Source: Fimbriimonadaceae bacterium (lineage in GTDB: Bacteria; Armatimonadota; Fimbriimonadia; Fimbriimonadales; Fimbriimonadaceae). Taken from it: a DNA stretch of 12,296 nucleotides. Within the stretch, counting starts at the first letter, position 1; each line of letters begins with the position of its first letter. The notes under the pieces are model-generated. The model worked only from the letters and a program-made list of their open reading frames with translations, ran no database searches and was not told the DNA's origin. Shown one piece after another: positions 6,288 through 12,296 of the stretch. The DNA is taken from the NCBI GenBank assembly GCA_020849075.1, contig JADLGZ010000186.1:1-12296 (forward strand), in the 5' to 3' direction. Made by a program: the position numbers and the translations under genes.

Positions 6288-7010
6288 TTAGTCCGACTTT
6301 AGCCACTTTACGACGCGAGAAGCGACATCCCGAGCGTGCGTTGATAGCAATGGGCCAACATGGCTCATGCCCTCAAATTGGAGAATGTCCGCCTTTGCCC
6401 ACCTGGCAAGTTTCGTTTGATCGACGGGCGAGATAGTGTCATCGGCGAGCGGGATCACGCTTAGCGTTCGCGCCATCGGGCGAGTCACGGAGACTCCGGC
6501 TCGAATTTCATTGAGCACCGCTCCAGATTCATCGCGCCAGCGGGACCATGCCCATCGTCGAGTCTCCTCGTCACTATCGGGCATGCTTGCGACGGTGTCA
6601 TCGTAAGGCCCGTCTTTCCAACGAATGACTTCTGGATAGGGAGGAGCAACCTCGCTCGGACGAATTCCGGCAGGAAGCCCGCTACATACCAATACCAAGC
6701 ATCGTGGTCGTAGCTTTGCCGCCGCCTTCAGAACGAGTACCCCGCCCATACTCGCCCCGATGAGGACATCAGGCCTTCCGAAAGACTCTACTTGGTTAGT
6801 GTAGTCGGCAAAGGTTGTCTTGCCCAACCCGTGCGGCCCAGGGGCTAGGTCGGGGGTCTCAACTCGATATCCGGCTCTCTCAAAAACTGGGCGCCAGAAG
6901 TCGTATTCCCAGCCGCCGCCTCCTGCCCCATGAACCATGACGGCCAATGGGGCAGGAGGTACGGCGACGGCGAGAAGGGCAACGATCAAGGCCGCGTGAA
7001 GGCGCCGCAT
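6288..7010 (-). CDS. Alpha/beta-fold hydrolase, probably exported
   Basis: This 240-residue protein begins with a short signal-like segment (MRRLHAALIVALLAVAV) and then enters the first core strand and oxyanion loop (LAVMVHGAGGGGWEYDFW). The nucleophile elbow is IGASMGG with Ser87. The likely acid is Asp190 or Asp191 (PLADDTISP) and the base His217 (EGMSHVGPLL). These make a complete Ser-Asp-His triad of the lipase/esterase/peptidase-type alpha/beta hydrolases. The substrate cannot be inferred. The ATG at 7010 lies 25 nt inside the end of the upstream metalloprotease gene, so translation is probably coupled. A long inverted repeat (6914-6966) falls in codons about 15-33. An export role would suit the secreted protease partner, but the first strand follows the hydrophobic segment so closely that cytoplasmic location is not excluded. 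Confidence 0.85.
   Translation of the reverse strand: MRRLHAALIVALLAVAVPPAPLAVMVHGAGGGGWEYDFWRPVFERAGYRVETPDLAPGPHGLGKTTFADYTNQVESFGRPDVLIGASMGGVLVLKAAAKLRPRCLVLVCSGLPAGIRPSEVAPPYPEVIRWKDGPYDDTVASMPDSDEETRRWAWSRWRDESGAVLNEIRAGVSVTRPMARTLSVIPLADDTISPVDQTKLARWAKADILQFEGMSHVGPLLSTHARDVASRVVKWLKSD
6914..6966. repeat. Long inverted repeat within the 5' part of the hydrolase gene
   Basis: CCTCCTGCCCCAT (6919-6931) and ATGGGGCAGGAGG (6947-6959) are exact reverse complements over 13 nt, with a 15-nt loop. The stem can extend by CGCCG (6914-6918) with CGGCG (6962-6966), past a 2-nt bulge at 6960-6961. In the minus-strand mRNA this is a G+C-rich hairpin of up to 18 bp spanning codons about 15-33 of the hydrolase, including the HGAGG oxyanion loop codons. 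Pro-Pro-Ala-Pro codons pairing with Gly-Ala-Gly-Gly codons partly explain it. It could slow ribosomes near the end of the signal segment. Confidence 0.75.
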
Positions 7011-9478
7011 TCTCGATCATCAGCCTGCGAGATCGGTAGACCGAGTAATTGCGACAGCGTCTGCTGAGGTGCTGGAGCGGCCTGCGGAGGCGGGAACTTT
7101 AGGGCTATGTCTATCATTTGCGAGAGATCCTCAAGGTGATTTCGCGTCACGGAATCCAGCGCCGAGGACGACCGAGCATCCAGCATTTTCTGCGTCGTTC
7201 GAAGCTCGGCTAGGACATAGGCCCGCAGTTCCGAACCAGAGGTCGTACCGAGCTTTCCGATCAATGCGTTGACCCATGACCGCTGCATGTTCCGACGCAG
7301 AGGCTTTACACTGAACTTAGAACCATCTAGCTCAGACCAAATGCCTTCCCTGAGGTCGCTGAACATTTCCTGAGGGGAATAGACCGGGTTTGCCCCGTAC
7401 ATCAGTTGGTTATCCATCATTCGGCCAACCCTCGAATCTTGGAGGATGCCGTTGATGACCCGACGTTGGGCCCCACTCACTCGACCTGCTCCACTTGCGG
7501 GACCAATCTTTGCGAGGACGTTGGTCGGGGTCAGGAATGACGGATCGGCGAGTACATTGTCAATTAGCCATTGGGTTGCTGCCTTCTGACGGCCCGCTGG
7601 CACTGGCGTATACACGTTGCCCCCTCGTCCACCCAGATAGTTGGTTTGCACAACTCCACCCACCATCGAGAGGACATGGCCAATGTAGAGATTGTATTGC
7701 TCCCACACGGCTCCGTACATCCGGTTCAAGTCATCATATTCTTCCCCTAACTTTACGGTAGCCGGCGTCAGGTAACCCATCACTCGCTTCAAGTTGGCCA
7801 TCCCGTAGGTGCTGGCAATCACGGCATCATCACCAAGAGCTTCGCTTTGCGCCGTAGGATCGCTTCCATTAAAGTTGTCATAGAAGCGCAACAGCGGGTT
7901 CGTGACCATTTGTGAAGCCAACGAATCTAGAGCTGGTTTCTCTTCGCTCGGGTTGCGAATGCCATCAATGGGCATGTAGCCCCACTTAATGCTGAACTTG
8001 TCGTACTGCCCGACAAACGGAATCAGATTGGCGTTGTCTCCCGGCTGAGCTACGTAGTTGAAGCGAGCATAGTCCATGATCGAACCCGCCGTGCCATTCG
8101 CGCTGGTCCACTCCTTGCTTCGAAGTAGCTCTGTTGGCACCATCGCACTTGATTTGCCGTTGTGCGGTAGCCCTAGTGTATGGCCGACTTCGTGAGCCAC
8201 GATAAACTTTAGACACGGTCCCATCACCTCAATCGGCAATGGAATGCGTTGCGCGCGGGGATCATTTGGTGAGGCCTGGGCAAAGTACCATTCTTCAGCC
8301 AGCTTAAGGACATCGTGCCACAGGATCACGTGAGCACTCAAGATTTCGCCCGAACGTGGGTCGCTCACATGTGGGCCAATTGCGTTCGCGATCTGGAGCG
8401 GGGCCCACCGGATTGTGCTGTAACGGACGTCCTCGGCGCTCCAGTTTGGATCCGATGGAGCGTCCTCGCACCGAATGGCGTTCTTAAACCCGGCTGCTTC
8501 AAAGGCCGCGTTCCATTCTTCAACCCCCGCCTTAATGTAAGGATGCCACTTCTCCGGGACCTCATTCCCAATGTAATAGACAATGGGCTTAACGGGCTCG
8601 CTCAACGGCGCATTTGGATCCTTCTTCTCGAGCCGGTAGCGGTCAATGAACTCATAGTCTTTGGCCGCATTTTGCGGAGCTCCGTAGTCAATGAATCCGG
8701 TGCTGAAATAGCCAACGCGAGAGTCCTTAATGCGTCCCATCATCGGCTTTGCCGGCAAGAGGACAATACTGTGATGAAGCACACCCGTATTGCTTGGCCT
8801 TGTGCCTCCACCCCCACCGAGTTGGCCTCGCGTTGAACCTCCTCCGCCACCCGACGCCGTCGCTGTGACTTCAACGTTAACGTTATCGGGAAAAGCTGCG
8901 ACGCGATCAATAAACGTTCTTGAGGAATCAAACGAGGAGCCCCCAATGGAGCCAGCCGTCGGAAACTCTGGAAGGCCATTTCGGAACAATCTTGAAACAT
9001 CAACAAGGACAGTTCCATCTGCCGCGGTCGCCCGGGGATCAAATGCTTGAATAATGGGCATGACATTAGACTGCTCAACCCCAACTCGGGCATTCCCGGG
9101 CTCGCTCGACTGGACGGTGTAGAAGATCTGCCGGAGCAAGACCTTGTCACCGCGCTTTTCAAAGCGAATCACCCCACTCCCTACTTCGCTACCGCTATAA
9201 CCTCCAGTTGGTGTGGCCTTAAGTTCGATGTACCAAAGAAAGTCGCGACCAAACTTTTCTTTGGGGATAGCAAAGTAGAGCGTGTCCCCTTTGAGATAGG
9301 TGTCTAGAGCGCCCTTTTGGACATCAAAATCCTTGACTGCTTTCGCGAATGCATCGTCGTCGGGTGCCTTCGCCTCAACTGCGGGAGCCTGCGGTTGTTG
9401 TCCCCGTGGGCCACGGGGGCCTTCCTGGAGCATCGAATTCGAAGAAGCTAAGGCAAGTAGTAAAGTGAATGTAATCAT
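6986..9478 (-). CDS. Secreted zinc-dependent metalloprotease (DUF5117/DUF4953 family)
   Basis: This 830-residue protein starts with a signal peptide (MITFTLLLALASSNS) and a Pro/Gln-rich linker. Residues about 45-100 (YLKGDTLYFAIPKEKFGRDF) match the DUF5118 region, and about 100-280 the DUF5117 region. The catalytic DUF4953-type domain contains HEVGHTLGLPH: His429, Glu430, His433 and His439. A Met-turn, SIMDY with Met468, lies about 30 residues on. HExxHxxGxxH plus a Met-turn is the metzincin zinc-protease arrangement, so the active site is intact. A Gly-rich stretch (GGGGG twice) falls at about 210-230. The C-terminal part is helical and has no membrane anchor. ATG 9478 has a strong ribosome site (AAAGGAGGG on the minus strand). 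The hydrolase gene overlaps its last 25 nt. Substrates of the family are largely unknown; extracellular or periplasmic protein degradation is likely. Confidence 0.93.
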   Translation of the reverse strand: MITFTLLLALASSNSMLQEGPRGPRGQQPQAPAVEAKAPDDDAFAKAVKDFDVQKGALDTYLKGDTLYFAIPKEKFGRDFLWYIELKATPTGGYSGSEVGSGVIRFEKRGDKVLLRQIFYTVQSSEPGNARVGVEQSNVMPIIQAFDPRATAADGTVLVDVSRLFRNGLPEFPTAGSIGGSSFDSSRTFIDRVAAFPDNVNVEVTATASGGGGGSTRGQLGGGGGTRPSNTGVLHHSIVLLPAKPMMGRIKDSRVGYFSTGFIDYGAPQNAAKDYEFIDRYRLEKKDPNAPLSEPVKPIVYYIGNEVPEKWHPYIKAGVEEWNAAFEAAGFKNAIRCEDAPSDPNWSAEDVRYSTIRWAPLQIANAIGPHVSDPRSGEILSAHVILWHDVLKLAEEWYFAQASPNDPRAQRIPLPIEVMGPCLKFIVAHEVGHTLGLPHNGKSSAMVPTELLRSKEWTSANGTAGSIMDYARFNYVAQPGDNANLIPFVGQYDKFSIKWGYMPIDGIRNPSEEKPALDSLASQMVTNPLLRFYDNFNGSDPTAQSEALGDDAVIASTYGMANLKRVMGYLTPATVKLGEEYDDLNRMYGAVWEQYNLYIGHVLSMVGGVVQTNYLGGRGGNVYTPVPAGRQKAATQWLIDNVLADPSFLTPTNVLAKIGPASGAGRVSGAQRRVINGILQDSRVGRMMDNQLMYGANPVYSPQEMFSDLREGIWSELDGSKFSVKPLRRNMQRSWVNALIGKLGTTSGSELRAYVLAELRTTQKMLDARSSSALDSVTRNHLEDLSQMIDIALKFPPPQAAPAPQQTLSQLLGLPISQADDRECGAFTRP
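9402..9418. repeat. G+C-rich hairpin in the 5' part of the metalloprotease gene
   Basis: CCCCGTG-GGC-CACGGGG forms a 7-bp stem with a 3-nt loop, about 60-76 nt into the gene. It encodes the GPRGPRG linker after the signal peptide. The internal repetition of Pro-Arg-Gly codons may be the whole explanation. Confidence 0.5.
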
Positions 9479-9558
9479 GTTCCCTCCTTTCGCATTATCG
9501 CGGATTTGATCATTCTAGTTCCCGCCGCTATTGACGGCCCAAGTATCATCGTACTGAG
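9479..9558. promoter_or_regulatory. Divergent intergenic region (metalloprotease / CPBP protease)
   Basis: These 80 nt must contain or adjoin the promoters of both flanking operons. On the minus strand TAGAAT (complement of 9512-9517) and GATAAT (complement of 9495-9500) are possible -10 boxes, but neither has a convincing -35 box at 16-18 nt. On the plus strand TTGACG (9531-9536) is a good -35 box without a matching -10 before the TTG start. Promoter positions are therefore undecided. Confidence 0.35.
9483..9489 (-). promoter_or_regulatory. Strong Shine-Dalgarno site for the metalloprotease
   Basis: On the minus strand AAGGAGG lies 4 nt before ATG 9478. It is the most complete ribosome site in the window and fixes this start; most other genes here have weak or no recognisable sites, suggesting high expression of the protease. 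Confidence 0.8.
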
Positions 9559-10974
9559 TTGAACGAACCTGAAACGCTACCCCCGGTCGTTGATCCACCT
9601 GGATCGGCCGCTATCCTGCTCCGCTGGGCGGTTGTTGTTTGCTTTTTTGCCCTGATGATTACGATGACGTTCGACGAAAGAACTCGCCGGGTCGAGAAGG
9701 AACAAGAGACGGTAGGCGCGCAAGATGCGATTGGCGTTCGGATGGCCCTCCAAATGGAAAGCATGGCCAGATTCAGCGAGGCTACCAATCAAGAAGCTAC
9801 GGCCCAATCTTATCACTCCAACGCGAGCCAGGCACTCAAGAAGGCTCTGGATGAAGCGCAACCTCATGCTACGAAGAGCGTCAACCAAGCGGCATTCTTC
9901 GCTGGCATCGCAACGGCTCTAAAGAAGGAGGTTCCTGCCAACGTGGTGGCGCGCTTGAAGCAGGGCAGGTCAACGGAGGCAAAGGCCCTGGCTGAGATTT
10001 ATTCCTCGAAGACCATTCCGGAACCGCGCTCTCGTCAACTGGCCCAGCAAGTTTCAACAATCCCCGAGATCGGCGGAATCGCTGCCTACCAAGCATTAGA
10101 GAAAGGCGGCGACACCCGGGCCTTGGAAGATGCCTATCCAAAGGAAAGATTCTTCATCTTTGCTGGAATCGCTATGGTGATGATTGCTGGCCTCTTTGGC
10201 GGAATGGCCGCGTGGGTGGTTTACTTTGCCAACCACCGAAAGGACACTTGGTGGCCCCTAGACCACCCCTTTACTTTTGTCACGAGGGACCAATCCTCCG
10301 TCCTTGGCTTACTTTCGGTGGGGCTCATTGGCCTTTTTATGGTCAACGGGGAGGCATTCAATTCGGCTTTTAACAAGATTGCGCCTGAGCACGTCCTCGT
10401 TTTCGGTAGTTCATTTGTCTTCATCCTGCTCCTCCTCGCCATCATCGGGACGATGAAGGTTGGGGGGCGCACCCTTTACGCGAGCCTCAACCAAAGCTCG
10501 ATGCCAGTTCTGCAACAGGTATCAATTGGCGTAGCGGGATGGGCGGCAAACCTGCCCGTGCTGGCTATTCTGATGATCTTATCTTCCAGGTGGATTCAGA
10601 ACACCAATGCCGAACATCCGATGAATGAAATGCTGACCGCAGGAGGTGGCCCCGCCGCTGCATTTGCCCTTTTCTTTGCCGGAGCGGTTGTTGCACCGAT
10701 TTGGGAGGAGATTGCCTTCCGTGGCGCCCTTTTTGGGGGACTGAGAGTCGCCCTTAGCCGCTTCAAATACGGCTTGCCATTGGCAATATTCTTAACAAGT
10801 TTTGCTTTCGCCTCGATCCACCCACAAGGCCCTGCACTGTGGCTCATCCTTGGCTGGATTGGCGCCATGGGTTGCTTCCTGACCTATCGCACCCGGTCAA
10901 TCATTCCAGCAATTACTATGCACGCAGTTCACAACGGAACCCTCTTCCTCATGAGTATCACCCTGCTGAGTTAA
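9559..10974 (+). CDS. CPBP-family intramembrane metalloprotease with long N-terminal extension
   Basis: This 471-residue membrane protein has one N-terminal helix (about 18-38), a helical, polar domain of about 155 residues (about 40-195), then about eight membrane helices. The last part holds the CPBP (Rce1/Abi, PF02517) motifs: EEIAFR with Glu383, Glu384 and Arg388; FASIH with His421; and HAVHN with His455 and His458. These are the catalytic glutamates and the histidines expected to bind the metal, so it should be an active glutamyl intramembrane protease. Substrates of bacterial members are mostly unknown; roles in protein maturation and bacteriocin handling are described for the family. 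The soluble insert contains Gln/Ala/Lys-rich helices. The start is TTG 9559, with no clear ribosome site. Its stop overlaps the next ATG by one base (TAATG). Confidence 0.88.
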   Translation: MNEPETLPPVVDPPGSAAILLRWAVVVCFFALMITMTFDERTRRVEKEQETVGAQDAIGVRMALQMESMARFSEATNQEATAQSYHSNASQALKKALDEAQPHATKSVNQAAFFAGIATALKKEVPANVVARLKQGRSTEAKALAEIYSSKTIPEPRSRQLAQQVSTIPEIGGIAAYQALEKGGDTRALEDAYPKERFFIFAGIAMVMIAGLFGGMAAWVVYFANHRKDTWWPLDHPFTFVTRDQSSVLGLLSVGLIGLFMVNGEAFNSAFNKIAPEHVLVFGSSFVFILLLLAIIGTMKVGGRTLYASLNQSSMPVLQQVSIGVAGWAANLPVLAILMILSSRWIQNTNAEHPMNEMLTAGGGPAAAFALFFAGAVVAPIWEEIAFRGALFGGLRVALSRFKYGLPLAIFLTSFAFASIHPQGPALWLILGWIGAMGCFLTYRTRSIIPAITMHAVHNGTLFLMSITLLS

Positions 10975-12080
10975 TGGAACGCCTCTACCTCGACCACGCC
11001 GCGACTACCCCCGTTGCCCCCGAGGTCGTGTCAGCCATGCTTCCGTGGTTCGAAGATTTTGGTAACCCGTCCAGTCTGTACTTTGAGGGGCGACGGGCGC
11101 GACAAGCCATTGACCAAGCCAGAGAAGTCCTTGCGTCAAGGCTTGACTGCTTGTTTGGCGAGGTGCACTTTACATCTTCTGGCACAGAATCCTGCAACCT
11201 AGCGCTCATCGGTTGCGCTAGGGCCGCACTGGCCAACGGAAGTGGACGCCGCCGCATCCTCGTGCCTGCGAGCGAGCACCATGCCGTACTCAACACAGCG
11301 CCTTTTCTGGCCGCCCTGGGATTTCAGCTTGAAGCAGTCCCAGTAGATCAGTTCGCCCGGGTGGAACTGAAGGCGCTGGCCAACGCACTGGGAGATGACG
11401 TACTCCTAGTAAGTGTCATGACGGCCAACAATGAACTTGGCTCCCTGTCCCCGGTTGTCGAGGCATCACGCCTAGCAAGGCGCGTTGGGGCCTTAATGCA
11501 TATGGATGCAGTTCAATCATTTGGGCTAGACCAGCGGACGGTTGATGAACTGGAGTGCGATCTCCTTACAGCCTCCGCACACAAGCTATATGGACCCAAG
11601 GGGGTCGGGCTACTCTACGTTCGCTCAGGAACTCCGGTTCTGCCGGTTACGACGGGCGGTGGTCAAGAACGGGAGCTTCGAGCTGGAACGGAGAATGTGG
11701 CGGGAATTGTTGGGTTTGCGAAGGCCATTTCTGATTGCGTACCAGGGACCGCTAGCGCCCGCAACTCGTTCCTGAAGAACTTATCCGGCAAGGCACATCC
11801 AACGATTCCCAGAGAGATACCTTCCCTCTGCAGCCATGCGCACGTTAGGTTTCCAGATGTCCATGCAGAAACCTTGCTGATTAAGCTTGACCGCCTAGGC
11901 ATCAGCGCCAGCAGCGGAGCGGCTTGCAGCAGCGGATCCATCGAGCCCAGCCATGTCTTGTTGGCCTGCGGGTACTCCAGCAGCGAAGCGGCCGAGTGTA
12001 TCCGATTCACCTTTGGACGTGGGCAAGATGATCGCTTCGGAGCGCGGGCGGCCGAACTGGTCAATGACGCAATCTCATAG
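10974..12080 (+). CDS. Cysteine desulfurase (NifS/IscS family)
   Basis: From ATG 10974 the protein has 368 residues and begins MERLYLDHAATTPVAPEVV, the classic start of this PLP enzyme, which moves sulfur from cysteine to Fe-S scaffolds or tRNA-thiolation proteins in the cytoplasm. His102 (SEHHAV) should stack on PLP, Asp178 and Gln181 (MDAVQS) contact it, and Lys204 (SAHKLYGPKG) forms the Schiff base. RAGTENV follows. Cys318 in SSGAACSSGSIEPSHVL is the sulfur-carrying residue. All catalytic positions are present. The protein is shorter than usual IscS (about 400); the helical stretch between AGIVGFAKA and the HVRF strand is trimmed by roughly 20 residues. An in-frame extension upstream to 10839 is open but lies in the CPBP gene and is not needed. 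No iscU or other Fe-S partner is in the window, so the Fe-S versus tRNA-thiolation choice is open. Confidence 0.95.
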   Translation: MERLYLDHAATTPVAPEVVSAMLPWFEDFGNPSSLYFEGRRARQAIDQAREVLASRLDCLFGEVHFTSSGTESCNLALIGCARAALANGSGRRRILVPASEHHAVLNTAPFLAALGFQLEAVPVDQFARVELKALANALGDDVLLVSVMTANNELGSLSPVVEASRLARRVGALMHMDAVQSFGLDQRTVDELECDLLTASAHKLYGPKGVGLLYVRSGTPVLPVTTGGGQERELRAGTENVAGIVGFAKAISDCVPGTASARNSFLKNLSGKAHPTIPREIPSLCSHAHVRFPDVHAETLLIKLDRLGISASSGAACSSGSIEPSHVLLACGYSSSEAAECIRFTFGRGQDDRFGARAAELVNDAIS

Positions 12081-12160
12081 GTAGAGATGCCATAACGTTC
12101 GCACAGTCGTATTTTGCGCCTGTGTCAGCAAGTTAGTGAACAAATTGCTGTCGTACATAC

Positions 12161-12227
12161 TTTTTGCACACAAAAGTTTCACAAAATCAAAATTTCGCGT
12201 GCAAATAATCTAAAAGTCCTGTATAAA
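12161..12227. promoter_or_regulatory. Helically phased A/T tracts
   Basis: T or A tracts are centred at about 12163, 12173, 12184, 12192, 12204, 12213 and 12226, an average spacing of about 10.5 bp. Such phasing gives intrinsically curved DNA and is common in upstream promoter elements. Two copies of CACAAAA (12169-12175 and 12180-12186) are 11 bp apart. An effect on transcription of the prepilin gene is inference. Confidence 0.4.
12163..12205. repeat. Inverted repeat TTTGCAC / GTGCAAA before the prepilin gene
   Basis: TTTGCAC (12163-12169) and GTGCAAA (12199-12205) are perfect 7-nt reverse complements, 29 nt apart. The centre-to-centre distance of 36 bp is near three and a half helical turns. 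They could be two half-sites for a regulator, or chance in A+T-rich DNA. Confidence 0.35.
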
Positions 12228-12232
12228 GAGTT

Positions 12233-12296
12233 ATGCTTGAACGTCAAGCTAAATCAATCATAAGGGCGTTTACGCTCATTGAGCTTCTCGTCGTCA
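12233..12296 (+). CDS. Prepilin-like protein, N-terminal fragment
   Basis: The ATG at 12233 opens a frame of 21 codons that runs off the right edge. It reads MLERQAKSIIRA then FTLIELLVV, the type III signal of type IV pilins and pseudopilins (type II secretion). The prepilin peptidase would cut before Phe13; Glu17 is the conserved +5 glutamate. The residue at -1 is Ala12, not the usual Gly, a tolerated variation. In Armatimonadota and Planctomycetota this N-terminus heads many secreted proteins of unknown role (often with an H-X9-DG-type C-terminus), so a pilus role cannot be assumed. The rest of the gene is missing. Confidence 0.85.
   Translation, partial: MLERQAKSIIRAFTLIELLVV

Larger units (their letters stand above)
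12081..12232. other. A+T-rich spacer upstream of the prepilin gene
   Basis: These 152 nt hold no gene. A weak inverted repeat, CACAG/CTGTG (about 12100-12126), is not followed by a T-run, so I see no convincing terminator for the cysteine desulfurase gene. The second half is markedly richer in A+T than the surroundings. TATAAA (12222-12227) could be a -10 box whose transcript would start at or near the ATG, that is, leaderless; its -35 position reads GTGCAA, a poor match. AAAGAG (about 12225-12230) is a weak, too close ribosome site. Confidence 0.5.

Noticed and set aside
8315..8836. 173-codon plus-strand frame opposite the metalloprotease
   Set aside because: The minus strand carries a continuous, motif-rich protease; the plus-strand product has no family features.
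8790..8860. Repeat array at the Gly-rich stretch of the metalloprotease
   Set aside because: The repetition is short runs of glycine codons in a linker, not a repeated DNA unit.
10839..10973. 45-residue N-terminal extension of the cysteine desulfurase
   Set aside because: It would overlap the conserved CPBP HAVHN region in another frame, while ATG 10974 gives the family's normal MxxxYLDHAATT start.
9559..10974. Abortive-infection or bacteriocin-immunity gene
   Set aside because: The CPBP family is sometimes labelled Abi, but there is no toxin, bacteriocin or defence gene nearby, so only intramembrane protease is supported.

Overview
The window (about 54-55% G+C by eye) looks like chromosomal core DNA from a free-living bacterium, probably Armatimonadota (Fimbriimonas-like); Planctomycetota or Acidobacteriota are alternatives. 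The assignment is inference. It rests on an archaeal/eukaryotic-type (type 3) prolyl-tRNA synthetase, a DUF5117/DUF4953 metalloprotease, a prepilin-type N-terminus at the right edge, and frequent GTG and TTG starts. No insertion sequence, CRISPR array, rRNA or tRNA gene, or phage module was found.

Layout. Positions 1-245 (minus) hold the N-terminal part of enoyl-ACP reductase (fabI), head to head with the next gene. Positions 255-6287 form one tightly packed plus-strand series: an unknown protein with helical repeats, a membrane hairpin and a coiled coil (255-1760); a DUF423/YgdD-type membrane protein (1779-2138); an overlapping lipoprotein with a thioredoxin-like look but no CxxC (2128-2664); a secreted GH26-like glycosidase with an Ig-like tail (2685-4082); prolyl-tRNA synthetase (4089-5600); and an unrecognised 210-residue protein (5655-6287). 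The last gene abuts, stop to stop, a minus-strand pair: an alpha/beta hydrolase (6288-7010) overlapping the end of a large secreted metzincin-like zinc protease (6986-9478). A short divergent region follows (9479-9558), then a plus-strand pair overlapping by one base: a CPBP intramembrane protease (9559-10974) and a NifS/IscS-type cysteine desulfurase (10974-12080). An A/T-tract-rich spacer (12081-12232) precedes the first 21 codons of a prepilin-like protein (12233 to the edge).

The tight spacing suggests co-transcription, but the products do not form an obvious pathway: housekeeping enzymes are interleaved with envelope and secreted proteins. I do not see a clear new biological system. The observations most worth following are the loss of three of the four expected zinc-binding cysteines in ProRS, the coupled DUF423/lipoprotein pair, a long perfect inverted repeat near the 5' end of the hydrolase gene, the helically phased A/T tracts before the prepilin gene, and the unknown 501-residue protein with two 18-nt palindromes in its gene.
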